A DNA stretch of 64,000 bases from Pinirhizobacter soli (GTDB taxonomy: Bacteria > Pseudomonadota > Gammaproteobacteria > Xanthomonadales > Rhodanobacteraceae): assembly GCF_015905305.1 (NCBI RefSeq), contig NZ_JADZLQ010000001.1:62001-126000 (forward strand). Reading direction: 5' to 3'. Under the pieces are notes generated by a model, which did not search any database, was not told the DNA's origin, and saw nothing but the letters and a program-made list of their open reading frames with translations. Made by a program: the position numbers and the translations under genes. Positions 26,461-35,023 of the stretch are shown here, one piece after another; position 1 is the stretch's first letter; every line of letters begins with the position of its first letter.

Positions 26461-28643
26461 TGTCTTCCACACGTCTGGGTTGAATTGTCGAACGACCACG
26501 GCGAGTCGACCAGCGGCGCCACCACGATACGATCCAGGTCCGGCGCATAGCCAGTAGCGTTGCCGAACCCGATGGTGTTCACCCCAGCTTTCAGGACTAC
26601 CTGGATCACCTTCGGCACCGGATCATCGAACGTGCTTCCGTCCAGGTCCAGCGAACGCGGCGAGCGGCCGTTGACGGTCATCACCAAGGTGCGCACACCG
26701 CTGGTGAAGTAGTCGATCTCCAGTTGGTACACGCCTGCCGACGGCACGGTGACATTGCTGAAGGTCACGGTGTTCGCTGCGCCGCCGCCGATATTGCCGG
26801 CCTTGGAAAGCCCCGAAGCATAGTTGCTGAAGCCCGCGGTCACCGTGCCGGCCAGCGTGGCAGCTTCCGCCTCGTAAGTAGTGGTGGTTGGCAACGGTGT
26901 ATCGCCATTGCCGCTGACCACGATGCGATCAAGGTCCGGTGGGTAGCTGGTGGGGTTACCGAATTGAATGGCGTTGAAGCCCGCCTTCAGGCATACCGGC
27001 ACGGTGCTCGCCGAAGGCAATTGGAAGCTTGCTCCACCGGAATTGAAGGTCTGGAACCGGCCGTCGCCGACCTTGTACAGGTAGGAACGCAAGCCCAACA
27101 CCATCGAGTTGATCTGCATCTGGTAGATGCCGGTACGACGCACATAGACATTGTTGAAGGTCACCGTGTTGCCAGCGCCCAGCCCCAGGCCGCCGACCTT
27201 GTTACCGCCCGAACAGCCGGCGCATCCGTATACGGCTGCGGAACCTGCCAGCGTGGCGGCTTCGGCTTCGTAACTGGCCGAGGGCGCCGGCGGGGCATGG
27301 CCCACGGTGGGCCAGACCTTCAGCAACTGCACGCCATGGCCTTCCAGGCGCGTGCTGTATTCGCCCACCGATCGCCCCAATTCCCGGTGGGTCCACAGGT
27401 CGCGCATCTGTCGCGCACCAAGAAGCCCGAGCTGGCGCCACGGCAAGGTGGCCATGGTCGGCGTTGCATTCATGTTGAACAACGCCACGACATAGCTGCC
27501 GTCGCCCTGGTCGGAAACCCACACCTGTTGATCGCCACCGATGACCTGCTTCGCCGGCTTGCCGGACTGATTCACGGCAAGTACTTCATCGTTGGTCGCC
27601 AACTGCTTGCCAAAAGGATCGAGCTTGGTAAGGTCGCCACCGAGGTAAATCGGGGCATTGGCGATCGACCACAGCGTCATGGCCGAACGTTTCTCGTCGT
27701 TGGTCAGGCCGTCCAGGGCGCCATCGCCGATATCGAGTGAGTCAAGGTCGTTCCAGCCCAGCTTGGGGCCCGCTGCGTCCTGCCACGCGGGCAGGTCCCT
27801 GAAACGTTTATAGATACGCGGCCAGTCGGTCAGCGTGGCGCAACGCCCTTCGCATTCCACGTCGTCGTCGATGCGGCGTGCGTTGGAGAATTGCTGCCAG
27901 GTGCCAAGGTAGTCCTGGTCCAGCGCCCATGAAACCGTCAACCAGATCGGGCGCCCGCTCTTGGCGATCGCCTTGGACCAGGCCTGCACGTCGGCCAGGT
28001 TGTTGATGCTCAGGTCGTCAGTGTAGGAACCGGGCGATACACCATCGAGCTTGATGAAATCCACGCCCCAGGATGCGTACAGGGCCACCACGGAATCCAT
28101 GTATTCCTGGGCGCCTGGCTTGGAGAAGTCGATCTTGTAGTGGTACGGCGACGTCGAATTGGGCGTACCGAAGGCATTGCCGGCGGTGTAGGGCACCGCC
28201 AGGATGTCCTGGATGTGGTACGGCGTGCCCAGGATCGGCGAGTTGGCCAGCACCGCCGGCTCCTCGACACCGGGGATCCAGTAGATGCCCGCTTTCTGGC
28301 CGTTGTGGTGGATGTGGTCGATCAAGGCCTTGATGTCGGGGAACTTGACCGTGTCCGGAATGGGCCGCCCATTGGCATCGAAACTGCCTTGCCAGCCGGA
28401 ATCCATGTTGATGTAGTTGTAGCCATGGGCGCCGAGGCCCGACGAGACCATGGCGTCGGACTGCTTGATGACGTTGGCCTGGGTGAAGAAGTCGTTGTCG
28501 ATCGTCTGCTGGCTGAAGGTGCTCCAGCCCAGATAAGGCCTTTGCGCTACGCCGTTGACTTGCGCGCCGGCCACCGAGGCCACGGCGAGAAGTCCACAAG
28601 CCAGCGCACAGCGCGGCAACAGGGACCTGATATTGGCATCCAT
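26457..28643 (-). CDS. GH27 alpha-galactosidase with two C-terminal CBM modules
   Basis: 728 residues with a Sec signal peptide. The catalytic domain (about 30-440) shows 'RPYLGWSTFSQQ', 'GYNYINMDSGWQ', the nucleophile in 'VDFIKLDG' (about D200), the acid/base cluster in 'RRIDDDVECEG' and 'LGWNDLDSLDIGDG'. Two beta-sandwich modules of the CBM35/CBM6 kind follow, each beginning 'YEAEAATLAG' and ending 'DLDRIVV' (about 465-590 and 595-720). The two modules are clear internal duplicates. It releases alpha-galactose from plant glycans and leads the operon GH27-GH95-SGNH. Confidence 0.92.
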   Translation of the reverse strand: MDANIRSLLPRCALACGLLAVASVAGAQVNGVAQRPYLGWSTFSQQTIDNDFFTQANVIKQSDAMVSSGLGAHGYNYINMDSGWQGSFDANGRPIPDTVKFPDIKALIDHIHHNGQKAGIYWIPGVEEPAVLANSPILGTPYHIQDILAVPYTAGNAFGTPNSTSPYHYKIDFSKPGAQEYMDSVVALYASWGVDFIKLDGVSPGSYTDDLSINNLADVQAWSKAIAKSGRPIWLTVSWALDQDYLGTWQQFSNARRIDDDVECEGRCATLTDWPRIYKRFRDLPAWQDAAGPKLGWNDLDSLDIGDGALDGLTNDEKRSAMTLWSIANAPIYLGGDLTKLDPFGKQLATNDEVLAVNQSGKPAKQVIGGDQQVWVSDQGDGSYVVALFNMNATPTMATLPWRQLGLLGARQMRDLWTHRELGRSVGEYSTRLEGHGVQLLKVWPTVGHAPPAPSASYEAEAATLAGSAAVYGCAGCSGGNKVGGLGLGAGNTVTFNNVYVRRTGIYQMQINSMVLGLRSYLYKVGDGRFQTFNSGGASFQLPSASTVPVCLKAGFNAIQFGNPTSYPPDLDRIVVSGNGDTPLPTTTTYEAEAATLAGTVTAGFSNYASGLSKAGNIGGGAANTVTFSNVTVPSAGVYQLEIDYFTSGVRTLVMTVNGRSPRSLDLDGSTFDDPVPKVIQVVLKAGVNTIGFGNATGYAPDLDRIVVAPLVDSPWSFDNSTQTCGRQ

Positions 28644-28661
28644 CGAGACTAACCCCTTGAG

Positions 28662-28673
28662 CGGTATTTACCG
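28662..28673. promoter_or_regulatory. Palindrome upstream of the glycosidase operon, candidate operator
   Basis: CGGTATTTACCG contains perfect CGGTA/TACCG arms 19 bp before the GH27 start. Short symmetric sites of this kind are typical of LacI-family control of sugar genes. No such regulator gene is in the window, so the binder is unknown. Confidence 0.45.
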
Positions 28674-28827
28674 TGGGAATGGACGCTCATCGATACGCAG
28701 CAGCGCCCGGCGTGGCGACGTCATATAATATGACAATTGGAAAGTACGCCCAGGCGTTTACCGGAGTCAAGGCCGTTCAACGATGAACAGGTCACAGTTC
28801 TGGTGGATTACTTCAAGCGAGGGCCGC

Positions 28828-29520
28828 TCATTCCAGGCACAGGCCCTTCGGTTGCCAATTCGGATTCCGGATGACGACCGGCTGCGTGGCGTCATGTAGC
28901 ACCAGAACCAGCGCCCGCCGCGTCTTGTCGCCTGCGCCGTAGAGTTTCATCGGAATGCCGCCGGCCACGGCCTGGCCTTCGCCGGCTTTCAGGGTCTTCG
29001 TGCCGCTTGGCGTCTCCAGGCATTGCGCGCCTTCGACGACATAGAAGACCTCGGGGCCGGCATGGCTATGCGGCATGGAATCCATGTTCGCGTCCGTCGT
29101 CGCCACCATGAAGGTGGCAGTTTGCGGACCGCCGGTCAGGGGCGTGAACGGGCCAATGGAGGCAACGTGCTGTCCGCCCTTGGGACGCCAGTGTTCGTCC
29201 GCGACGGTCAGCAGCCAGGTGCGGCCATAAGCTTCCATCACGCTGCCGTTCGCGCTGCGGGCGGCGCGGGCCGCGGCAGTGTCGGCGAACGTATCCAGAT
29301 GCCAGTAGAGCTGACCGGCTGGCAGGGCGGCCATCGCTTCCTGCACGACAATGTAGCAACCGATGTCGCCCACCCGGTGCGCGCCAAGTGGCTGGCAGCC
29401 GTTCGGCACCATGGTGCGATGATCGTGCCGCGGCGCACTGCCGGCCGCCTGTTGCGCCACACAGGGCACAGCCGCCAGATTCGCAAGAGCAAGGATTGCA
29501 AGAGAGAGGTTCAGGCGCAT
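28828..29520 (-). CDS. Exported cupin-domain protein
   Basis: 230 residues from ATG 29520 (an in-frame start at 29607 is poorer). A signal peptide ends near 'VPCVAQQA'. The C-terminal half is a cupin: 'MPHSHAGPEVFYVVEGAQCLETPSGTKTLKAGEGQAVAGGIPMKLYG', with HxH and Glu metal ligands in the first motif. The N-terminal half has a conserved-looking 'GCYIVVQEAMAALP...LYWHLDTF'. No precise function known. It is transcribed in the same direction as the GH27 operon but ends 184 bp upstream of it. Confidence 0.75.
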   Translation of the reverse strand: MRLNLSLAILALANLAAVPCVAQQAAGSAPRHDHRTMVPNGCQPLGAHRVGDIGCYIVVQEAMAALPAGQLYWHLDTFADTAAARAARSANGSVMEAYGRTWLLTVADEHWRPKGGQHVASIGPFTPLTGGPQTATFMVATTDANMDSMPHSHAGPEVFYVVEGAQCLETPSGTKTLKAGEGQAVAGGIPMKLYGAGDKTRRALVLVLHDATQPVVIRNPNWQPKGLCLE

Positions 29521-29716
29521 CGTTCGTACTCCCTGGAATGGTTTACGGCAATGGGGTGTTGCATGTTTTGCCGGATACACCACCAACAGTAGCAACAGCT
29601 GGCCCAACGTCAGCGCCTACTTTCGATATAGGGCGTCTGGTTGGCATGTTTCTGCGCCTGGAGACAATCGTGTCGGTTACGATTCTCCCGGGGTGCTACT
29701 ACAACGGGGAAGGGTA

Positions 29717-30442
29717 ATGACCAGCATTGACGCGACCGCTCGCGCCGTTTCCAGGACGCGACCGGCGTTCTATCTGATCCTGTCGCTAGTGATGGCCGCC
29801 GTGATCATTGGGGGTTTCTCCCGCACGGTTCCAGATGACTTCCGTGCGTCACCAAGCCTGCCTGTGCTTCTTTTTATCCACGGCGCGGTCTTTTCGTCGT
29901 GGGTCGTGCTGCTGGTGGTCCAGCCGATGCTGGTCTTTCGCGGATCCATCCGGCTTCATCGACGCCTGGGCATCGCGGGCGCGGTCCTTGCCGCAGCCAT
30001 GGTGGTCATGGCCTTGACCGCGACTTACCTCTCCATACACGACAACCTGGTGCCGTCATTTTTTCCGCCGGCCATCTTCCTGGCCATGAACACCCTTGGC
30101 ATCATCGTGTTCGGCGCACTGGTGACGGCGGGTGTAAAACTTCGCCGCAAGGCCGACTGGCATCGCCGGCTGATGATATGCGCCACGGTATCGATCCTCG
30201 GGCCTGGCGTGGGTCGGCTGCTACCGATGGACTCGTTCGGGCGTGCCGCACCGTTGGTGATGTTCGGGGTGATCATGCTGTTCGCCCTCGCAGGACCTGC
30301 GTATGACCTGTTCACGCGACGCCGGGTGCATGCGGCCTACCTATGGGGCGTTGGGATCATCATGATCAGCATGCTGATTACCGGGCCGGTCGCGTTCTCG
30401 CCGCCGACCCAGGCGTTGCTGGCGTGGATTCATTCGACATAG
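29717..30442 (+). CDS. Multi-pass inner-membrane protein of unknown function
   Basis: 241 residues from ATG 29717 with GGGAAGGG immediately upstream (ATG 29693 in frame is less likely). About seven hydrophobic segments, e.g. 'FYLILSLVMAAVIIGGF', 'LLFIHGAVFSSWVVLLVVQPMLVF', 'IFLAMNTLGIIVFGALVTAG', 'MFGVIMLFALAGPAYDLF', 'YLWGVGIIMISMLITGPV'. Histidines inside helices ('FIHGAVFSSWVV', 'LHRRLGIAG', 'WHRRLM') recall small heme- or quinone-binding membrane proteins, but no family is certain. Confidence 0.7.
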   Translation: MTSIDATARAVSRTRPAFYLILSLVMAAVIIGGFSRTVPDDFRASPSLPVLLFIHGAVFSSWVVLLVVQPMLVFRGSIRLHRRLGIAGAVLAAAMVVMALTATYLSIHDNLVPSFFPPAIFLAMNTLGIIVFGALVTAGVKLRRKADWHRRLMICATVSILGPGVGRLLPMDSFGRAAPLVMFGVIMLFALAGPAYDLFTRRRVHAAYLWGVGIIMISMLITGPVAFSPPTQALLAWIHST

Positions 30443-30484
30443 TTCGGCGCTGCCTCGACAAAAACGCAGGCAAATCCAAGGTTC

Positions 30485-30500
30485 TTGACTGAATAGTCAA
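30485..30500. promoter_or_regulatory. TetR operator, copy 1
   Basis: TTGACT, GAAT, AGTCAA: perfect 6-bp arms, 20 bp before the TetR start. The matching site at 31140 has the same length and TTGA...TCAA ends. Confidence 0.65.
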
Positions 30501-30519
30501 CATAGCTGACAATCCCTCC

Positions 30520-31113
30520 ATGGGAAGACCTTCTGAATTTGACCGCGAGACCGTGCTACGAAAGGCGGCGTCGGTGTTTTGGGCCAAAGGGTACGCAGCC
30601 ACGTCGACGGAAGAGCTGGTTTCGGCCATGGGGATCGGTCGTCAAAGCATCTATAACGCCTTTGGCGACAAGTGGCGTCTGTATCTTGAAGCGCTGACGG
30701 ACTACCAGCAACGCTCGACCTCAGCGCACATCCGGCGCTTGCAAGGTCCCGCCTTGGCGGTGCAGGGCATCCAGGACATGCTCGATGGCCTCGTCGACGA
30801 CGATGACGCAGTGCGCGCGCTTGGCTGCATGGGAGTGGGCTCCGCTTGCGAGTTCGGTGCCACAGAACCTCAGTTATTCGACCTGCGCGCCAAGGCTTCC
30901 GCCCACCTGAGGGACAAGCTGGTCAAGCGCTTGCGGGAAGGCAAGACCGCAGGCCAGCTGGATACCAAGCTCAACGTTCAGCAGACCGCCGACTTTCTAC
31001 TGATGACCATGACCGGCATCCAGCTGGCCGCACGTAGCGGGGCCAAGGCAGCCGATCTTCGCCAGCTTGGCCGGTTCACGGTCGAACGGATCAAAGCTTC
31101 GCCGAGTTTGTAA
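30520..31113 (+). CDS. TetR/AcrR-family repressor
   Basis: 197 residues. The N-terminal helix-turn-helix is 'VLRKAASVFWAKGYAATSTEELVSAMGIGRQSIYNAFGDKWRLY'; the C-terminal ligand domain includes 'ALGCMGVGSACEFG', resembling TetR proteins that guard SDR or reductase genes. It precedes the SDR gene at 31168 by 54 bp. Near-identical palindromes before both genes suggest it represses itself and the SDR. Confidence 0.9.
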   Translation: MGRPSEFDRETVLRKAASVFWAKGYAATSTEELVSAMGIGRQSIYNAFGDKWRLYLEALTDYQQRSTSAHIRRLQGPALAVQGIQDMLDGLVDDDDAVRALGCMGVGSACEFGATEPQLFDLRAKASAHLRDKLVKRLREGKTAGQLDTKLNVQQTADFLLMTMTGIQLAARSGAKAADLRQLGRFTVERIKASPSL

Positions 31114-31139
31114 ACAGAGCCCCTTTTTTTCCCTAGTTC

Positions 31140-31155
31140 TTGATCAATCGATCAA
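31140..31155. promoter_or_regulatory. TetR operator, copy 2
   Basis: TTGATC, AATC, GATCAA: perfect 6-bp arms directly before the SDR ribosome-binding site. Same size and flanks as the site before the TetR gene. Confidence 0.65.
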
Positions 31156-31167
31156 TAAGGAGTCTAT

Positions 31168-31899
31168 ATGAGTGAGAAACGTGAGCGAGTCGCCCTGGTA
31201 TTTGGAGGCTCCAGGGGCATCGGTGCGGCCGCCGTTCGCCGGCTTGCGCGGGATGGGCTCGCCGTGGCGTTTACCTATGTCTCCCGCGCTGACAGCGCAA
31301 AGGAGGTCGCCGCCTCCATTGTCGCCCTGGGCGGGGCGGCCCTGGCCATCCAGGCCGACAGCGCCGACCCGATCGCCATCCGTGCAGCGGTGGACAGCAC
31401 GCTCGCCCATTTTGGTCGGCTCGATGTGGTGGTTGTGAACGCCGGGTTGCTCCGCCTGGGCGATATAGCATCGTTCCAGACCGAAGACCTGGACCAGTTG
31501 TTGGCCGTCAATGTCCGGGGCGTCTATTTGGCCATCCAGGCCGCCGTGACACAGATGGGCGACAACGGCCGGGTGATCACGATAGGCAGCAATAGCGCCG
31601 TGCGCCCGTTAACCCCGATCGGCACGGTGTATGGGATGACCAAGGCCGCGGTGGCCGCCATGGTGAAGGGACTGGCGCTGGATTTGGCGCCACGCGGCAT
31701 CCGCGTCAATAACATCCAGCCAGGCCCGATCGAGACCGATATGACGGTTGATCACATCGAACACATCAAGGGCATGGTTCCGCTGGGTCAGGTGGGCCAA
31801 CCCCACGATGTCGCGGAGCTCGTGTCATACCTGGCGGGCGATGGTTCTCGTTACATGACGGGCGCCAGCCTCACATTGGACGGCGGCATGTCGCTCTGA
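31168..31899 (+). CDS. Short-chain dehydrogenase/reductase
   Basis: 243 residues. Classical SDR marks are present: cofactor loop 'GGSRGIGAA', 'NAG', catalytic Ser in 'IGSNSA', Tyr and Lys in 'YGMTK', and the C-terminal 'YMTGASLTLDGGMSL'. Arg/Ser after the second strand ('YVSRADSAKE') suggests NADPH. AAGGAG precedes the ATG. It pairs with the upstream TetR gene through shared operator-like palindromes. Substrate unknown, possibly a reactive carbonyl. Confidence 0.92.
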   Translation: MSEKRERVALVFGGSRGIGAAAVRRLARDGLAVAFTYVSRADSAKEVAASIVALGGAALAIQADSADPIAIRAAVDSTLAHFGRLDVVVVNAGLLRLGDIASFQTEDLDQLLAVNVRGVYLAIQAAVTQMGDNGRVITIGSNSAVRPLTPIGTVYGMTKAAVAAMVKGLALDLAPRGIRVNNIQPGPIETDMTVDHIEHIKGMVPLGQVGQPHDVAELVSYLAGDGSRYMTGASLTLDGGMSL

Positions 31900-31910
31900 C
31901 GCGTGAGCGC

Positions 31911-32414
31911 TCACACCCCGTGAGCACGGTTCTCTCGAAGGAATACCGGAAGATCGGTAGTAGGTGGGAATACGGCGCAATGGTAGAGCATGTCTGCTAC
32001 ATGGCCGCGGTGATAGGTTGTGTGATTGACCACATGCAGCAAGATGTCACCACGCGACATCGCACCATCACCGCCACCAATGAACTCGAACTCGACGATC
32101 CGACCCAACGTTTCAGTATTCAGTGCATCGGCATAGGTCACATACCAGGCATCCATGGCGAGTTGCATTTGGTGCAAAACGTCAAACGACGGCGGGTTGT
32201 CGGGATTGCGAGTGGTATAGCCGTGCGCCTCGCCCAGCAGATGCGCCTGCCATACTCGATCCATGGCATAGGAGTGATGGAGCGTGCGGAGCATATTGCC
32301 GAAGAGGATGGGCTGCGGAGCAACAAGCTGTTCTTCGGAAAGTTGCGCAATCCTCGCCAGGAAGACTTCGTCAGCCCAGGCCTTGTAGCGCATCATGGTT
32401 TTTACGTCGCTCAT
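31911..32414 (-). CDS. DinB-family protein
   Basis: 167 residues of the DinB/YfiT four-helix fold. The three metal-ligand histidines are visible in 'LRTLHHSYAMDRVWQAHL' and 'LLHVVNHTTYHRGHV'. DinB-like proteins are usually divalent-metal enzymes, often thiol transferases; the substrate cannot be read from the sequence. It shares direction with the DHCW cupin gene 15 bp upstream, so the two probably form an operon. Confidence 0.88.
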   Translation of the reverse strand: MSDVKTMMRYKAWADEVFLARIAQLSEEQLVAPQPILFGNMLRTLHHSYAMDRVWQAHLLGEAHGYTTRNPDNPPSFDVLHQMQLAMDAWYVTYADALNTETLGRIVEFEFIGGGDGAMSRGDILLHVVNHTTYHRGHVADMLYHCAVFPPTTDLPVFLRENRAHGV

Positions 32415-32429
32415 GGTTGATGGTGTTCC

Positions 32430-32777
32430 TCAATCGACAATAAAGAGCTTCGCGCCAAGCTCGGTCTGAGAGCGGTGGGGCTCGGCGTTGTCCGCAACCT
32501 GGTAGCTCATGCCCGGCTTGAGAACGAATGTCCGACCGTCCTCAAGCTCGGTATGAAGTTCGCCTTCAAGGCAGAAAAGGATATGACCTTTGACGCACCA
32601 ATGGTCTGCGAAATAGCCTGGCGTGTATTCAACCATGCGTACGCGGATGGCTCCAAAGTTCTGTGTGCTCCAATAGGCGCACCCGCGCTCGCCCTTGTGT
32701 TCCGTTCGCTCGATTGTTGACCAGTCAGTGGTACCGAATGGAATGCCTGAAATTTGCACGGGTTTCTCTTCCTTCAT
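32430..32777 (-). CDS. DHCW-motif cupin-fold protein
   Basis: 115 residues, one cupin barrel with the family phrase 'ADHWCVKGHILFCLEGEL' and 'FVLKPGMSYQVADNAEPHRSQTELGAKLFIVD'. The family is small and its function unsettled. The N-terminal 'IPFGTTDWSTIERTEHKGERGCAYW' is also typical. Probably co-transcribed with the DinB gene downstream. Confidence 0.85.
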   Translation of the reverse strand: MKEEKPVQISGIPFGTTDWSTIERTEHKGERGCAYWSTQNFGAIRVRMVEYTPGYFADHWCVKGHILFCLEGELHTELEDGRTFVLKPGMSYQVADNAEPHRSQTELGAKLFIVD

Positions 32778-32820
32778 GCTAAGCGTCGGGTAGGGCTATC
32801 ACTGCCGGAAAGCGTGGCAC

Positions 32821-34890
32821 TTACACCGAAAACGGAGCATCGCCTTCCAGCATTCTCTGCTCCATCTTCGGTCGCTCGCCTTTCTTCCAGGCAGGCGTGC
32901 GATGCACCACGCGATAGCGGAGCGGCCCGCCATCGTTGCCGCTGGCACGTTCGATGGGCCGCTGGATGCAGACGAACTCGGTTTCGAGCGCGTCCCGGCT
33001 CGCCTTCACCACGGCATAGCCATGGCCACCCATATCGACGAAGGAGACATGGGGCGCGTTGTCCGGGTTCGATGCCGCTCGTGCCTTGGCCATATCGGCG
33101 CTCTTGGCGTACTCGAGGCAACTGCGGACGCCGTGGTGCAACAACATGTTCACGGCCGGCCCAGGCTTGGCCGTACCTGCATTATCGGCAAGGAACAACG
33201 GGCGCAAAGGATGTTCCTTGGCGAAGTTGTGCTCCATGGCCTCGACCATCCCCGGTGCCGAGATCGACCCGACCACGAAGGCCACGCCGACGGGCTCGAA
33301 TTTCTGCGGCGGTAACGCCTTGGCGGCCAGGCCTGCCCAGAAGCTGTGCCGGTCGCCGGCGACCGTGGCGAAACCCGTGATGCCTTCGCGTTCGACGAAA
33401 TCATAGATCTCGGCCCGCTCCACGTACGCGCTGCTGTGATCTCCGCCGCCGAAGCCGGCATAGCCAGCGCCCGGCCAAGGCTTGGTAAGGCCGGTCGGCA
33501 GGTTCTGTGGATCGGCACGCATGTCCAGCGTGGCCGTGGTATTGCCCCATATCTTCCAGGTGGCCTTCGACGCCTTCAGCTGCTGCAGGAACCACGCCTG
33601 TTGGGTGGCGCCGAGGATCACCTTGCGCGGCTTGTCGCGAGTGAAGTTGGGCAGGTCCTGGTCGCCCCAGCGGATCGTCGCCGGCGGCTTGCCCTGGTTG
33701 TAGCTGCGCCCGGCATCGAGGATCTCCTGCGCCTCCTGCGGCACGAGCTGGGGAAATTCCTTGGCTGTGAAAGCATCCGCCTCGGCGAGGTCGAGCGGAT
33801 CTTCCGAGCGGTAGCTGCGCTGGTCGGTGATGATCAGGTCGACATTCGCGCCCCAGCGCAGGGTGCGGTAACCGGTAAGACTGGCCAGGGCGGCGAGGTT
33901 GTTGGGCTCCTGGCCCATTCCGGCGTCGTCGAAGTGATCGATCGGCGTATCCACCACATGCGGCGGGTTGAACTGGTCGCGCGAGCCGCTCGGTGTCTTG
34001 ATCCGTGCTGGATGCACTTCGAACCATGCCTGGTTGGCGGCCACCTTGCGTGTCTGGCGGGCGTAGTTCTTGCCGTCGAAGCGCTGCTGGCTCTGCCATC
34101 CCTGCCAGCTGAATTCGTGGTTGTCCCACATGGCGACGAACGGGAAACGGGCGCGTGCGTCCTGGATATCCGGATCGTGCAGGTAGGCGTGGTAGACGGC
34201 GCGATAATCGTCCACCGTGGTGGGAATATGGAAATCGGCGATCTTCTCGCCGTGTGCATAACGCACGATGTCGCGGATGCGCCGGTCGTACATACCCTTG
34301 GACCGGTCCTCGGGATACCAGACGATCTCGTAGATGAAGTCGCCCAGGTGCAGGACGAACCCAAGGCGATCCCCGGGCGCGGCGCGCTCGTCTTCGAAGA
34401 TCATGCGGCGGTAGGCGTTCTGCGCACCGAAGTTGGCGTTCTGGCAGGAGACGAAGGCAAAGCGGACAGGGCGGTTGTCACCCTCCGCAGGCGCGGTAAG
34501 CGTACGGCCGACGCGGCTGCCATTGCCTTCGGCATCGGTGAATCGATACCAGTACTCGTGTGCCGGTTTCAGGCCGCCGATCAGCGCCCGGCAGGTCCAA
34601 TCCGCGGCACTGGATACCCTGGCCACGCCATGGGCGACCACGCGCTGGAAGGCGGGATCTTCCGCCACTTCGACGTTGAGCGCGGCGACCTTGCCTGGAT
34701 CCTTCAGCGGGTAGCGCGTCCACAGCATCACGCCATCAGCGGTGGGATCGCCCGAGGCGACACCTTCAGGGTACAGATCACGGCGTTCGCGCCAGGGGAC
34801 GCGCGAGCGGGCATGCAGCGGCGTCCCCACGATGGCGGCAGCGCCAAAGGCGGCGGCCATGGCGAGGAACTGGCGTCGGGTAAGTTGCAT
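32821..34890 (-). CDS. phoD: Alkaline phosphatase D (PhoD-like), Tat-exported
   Basis: 689 residues from ATG 34890; the open frame extends further upstream but the Tat signal 'LTRRQFLAMAAAFGAAAIVG' fixes the start. The N-terminal PhoD domain reads 'GVASGDPTADGVMLWTRYPL'. Metal and active-site motifs include 'AFVSCQNANFGAQNAYRRM', 'LHLGDFIYEI', 'AMWDNHEFSWQG' and 'ATVAGDRHSFWAG'. PhoD enzymes are Ca/Fe phosphodi/monoesterases. It is longer than Bacillus PhoD and diverges from a TetR gene across a perfect 15-bp-arm palindrome. A histidine acid phosphatase gene lies 2 kb away, which hints at phosphorus scavenging. Confidence 0.9.
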   Translation of the reverse strand: MQLTRRQFLAMAAAFGAAAIVGTPLHARSRVPWRERRDLYPEGVASGDPTADGVMLWTRYPLKDPGKVAALNVEVAEDPAFQRVVAHGVARVSSAADWTCRALIGGLKPAHEYWYRFTDAEGNGSRVGRTLTAPAEGDNRPVRFAFVSCQNANFGAQNAYRRMIFEDERAAPGDRLGFVLHLGDFIYEIVWYPEDRSKGMYDRRIRDIVRYAHGEKIADFHIPTTVDDYRAVYHAYLHDPDIQDARARFPFVAMWDNHEFSWQGWQSQQRFDGKNYARQTRKVAANQAWFEVHPARIKTPSGSRDQFNPPHVVDTPIDHFDDAGMGQEPNNLAALASLTGYRTLRWGANVDLIITDQRSYRSEDPLDLAEADAFTAKEFPQLVPQEAQEILDAGRSYNQGKPPATIRWGDQDLPNFTRDKPRKVILGATQQAWFLQQLKASKATWKIWGNTTATLDMRADPQNLPTGLTKPWPGAGYAGFGGGDHSSAYVERAEIYDFVEREGITGFATVAGDRHSFWAGLAAKALPPQKFEPVGVAFVVGSISAPGMVEAMEHNFAKEHPLRPLFLADNAGTAKPGPAVNMLLHHGVRSCLEYAKSADMAKARAASNPDNAPHVSFVDMGGHGYAVVKASRDALETEFVCIQRPIERASGNDGGPLRYRVVHRTPAWKKGERPKMEQRMLEGDAPFSV

Positions 34891-34987
34891 CGGCAGGGCG
34901 TCCCCGTGGCTTCGGGCAAACATAGCCGGGCGATGCGGGCGACGACACCCAACTGATGGGGCATGGGTCTGATAGTGCTGAATGGCT

Positions 34988-35023
34988 GTGTACAGCGTAC
35001 GCGTAGTGGCGTACGCTGTACAC
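34988..35023. promoter_or_regulatory. Perfect 36-bp palindromic operator abutting the TetR start codon
   Basis: Arms GTGTACAGCGTACGC (34988-35002) and GCGTACGCTGTACAC (35009-35023) are exact complements around a 6-nt spacer. Each arm also contains the small palindromes TGTACA and CGTACG. The second arm ends one base before the ATG at 35024, leaving no Shine-Dalgarno sequence. Likely binding site of the TetR product, in position to control it and the divergent phoD. Confidence 0.75.

Noticed and set aside
33346-34956. 536-codon plus-strand frame opposite phoD
   Set aside because: Antisense shadow of a well-supported phosphatase with intact active-site motifs.
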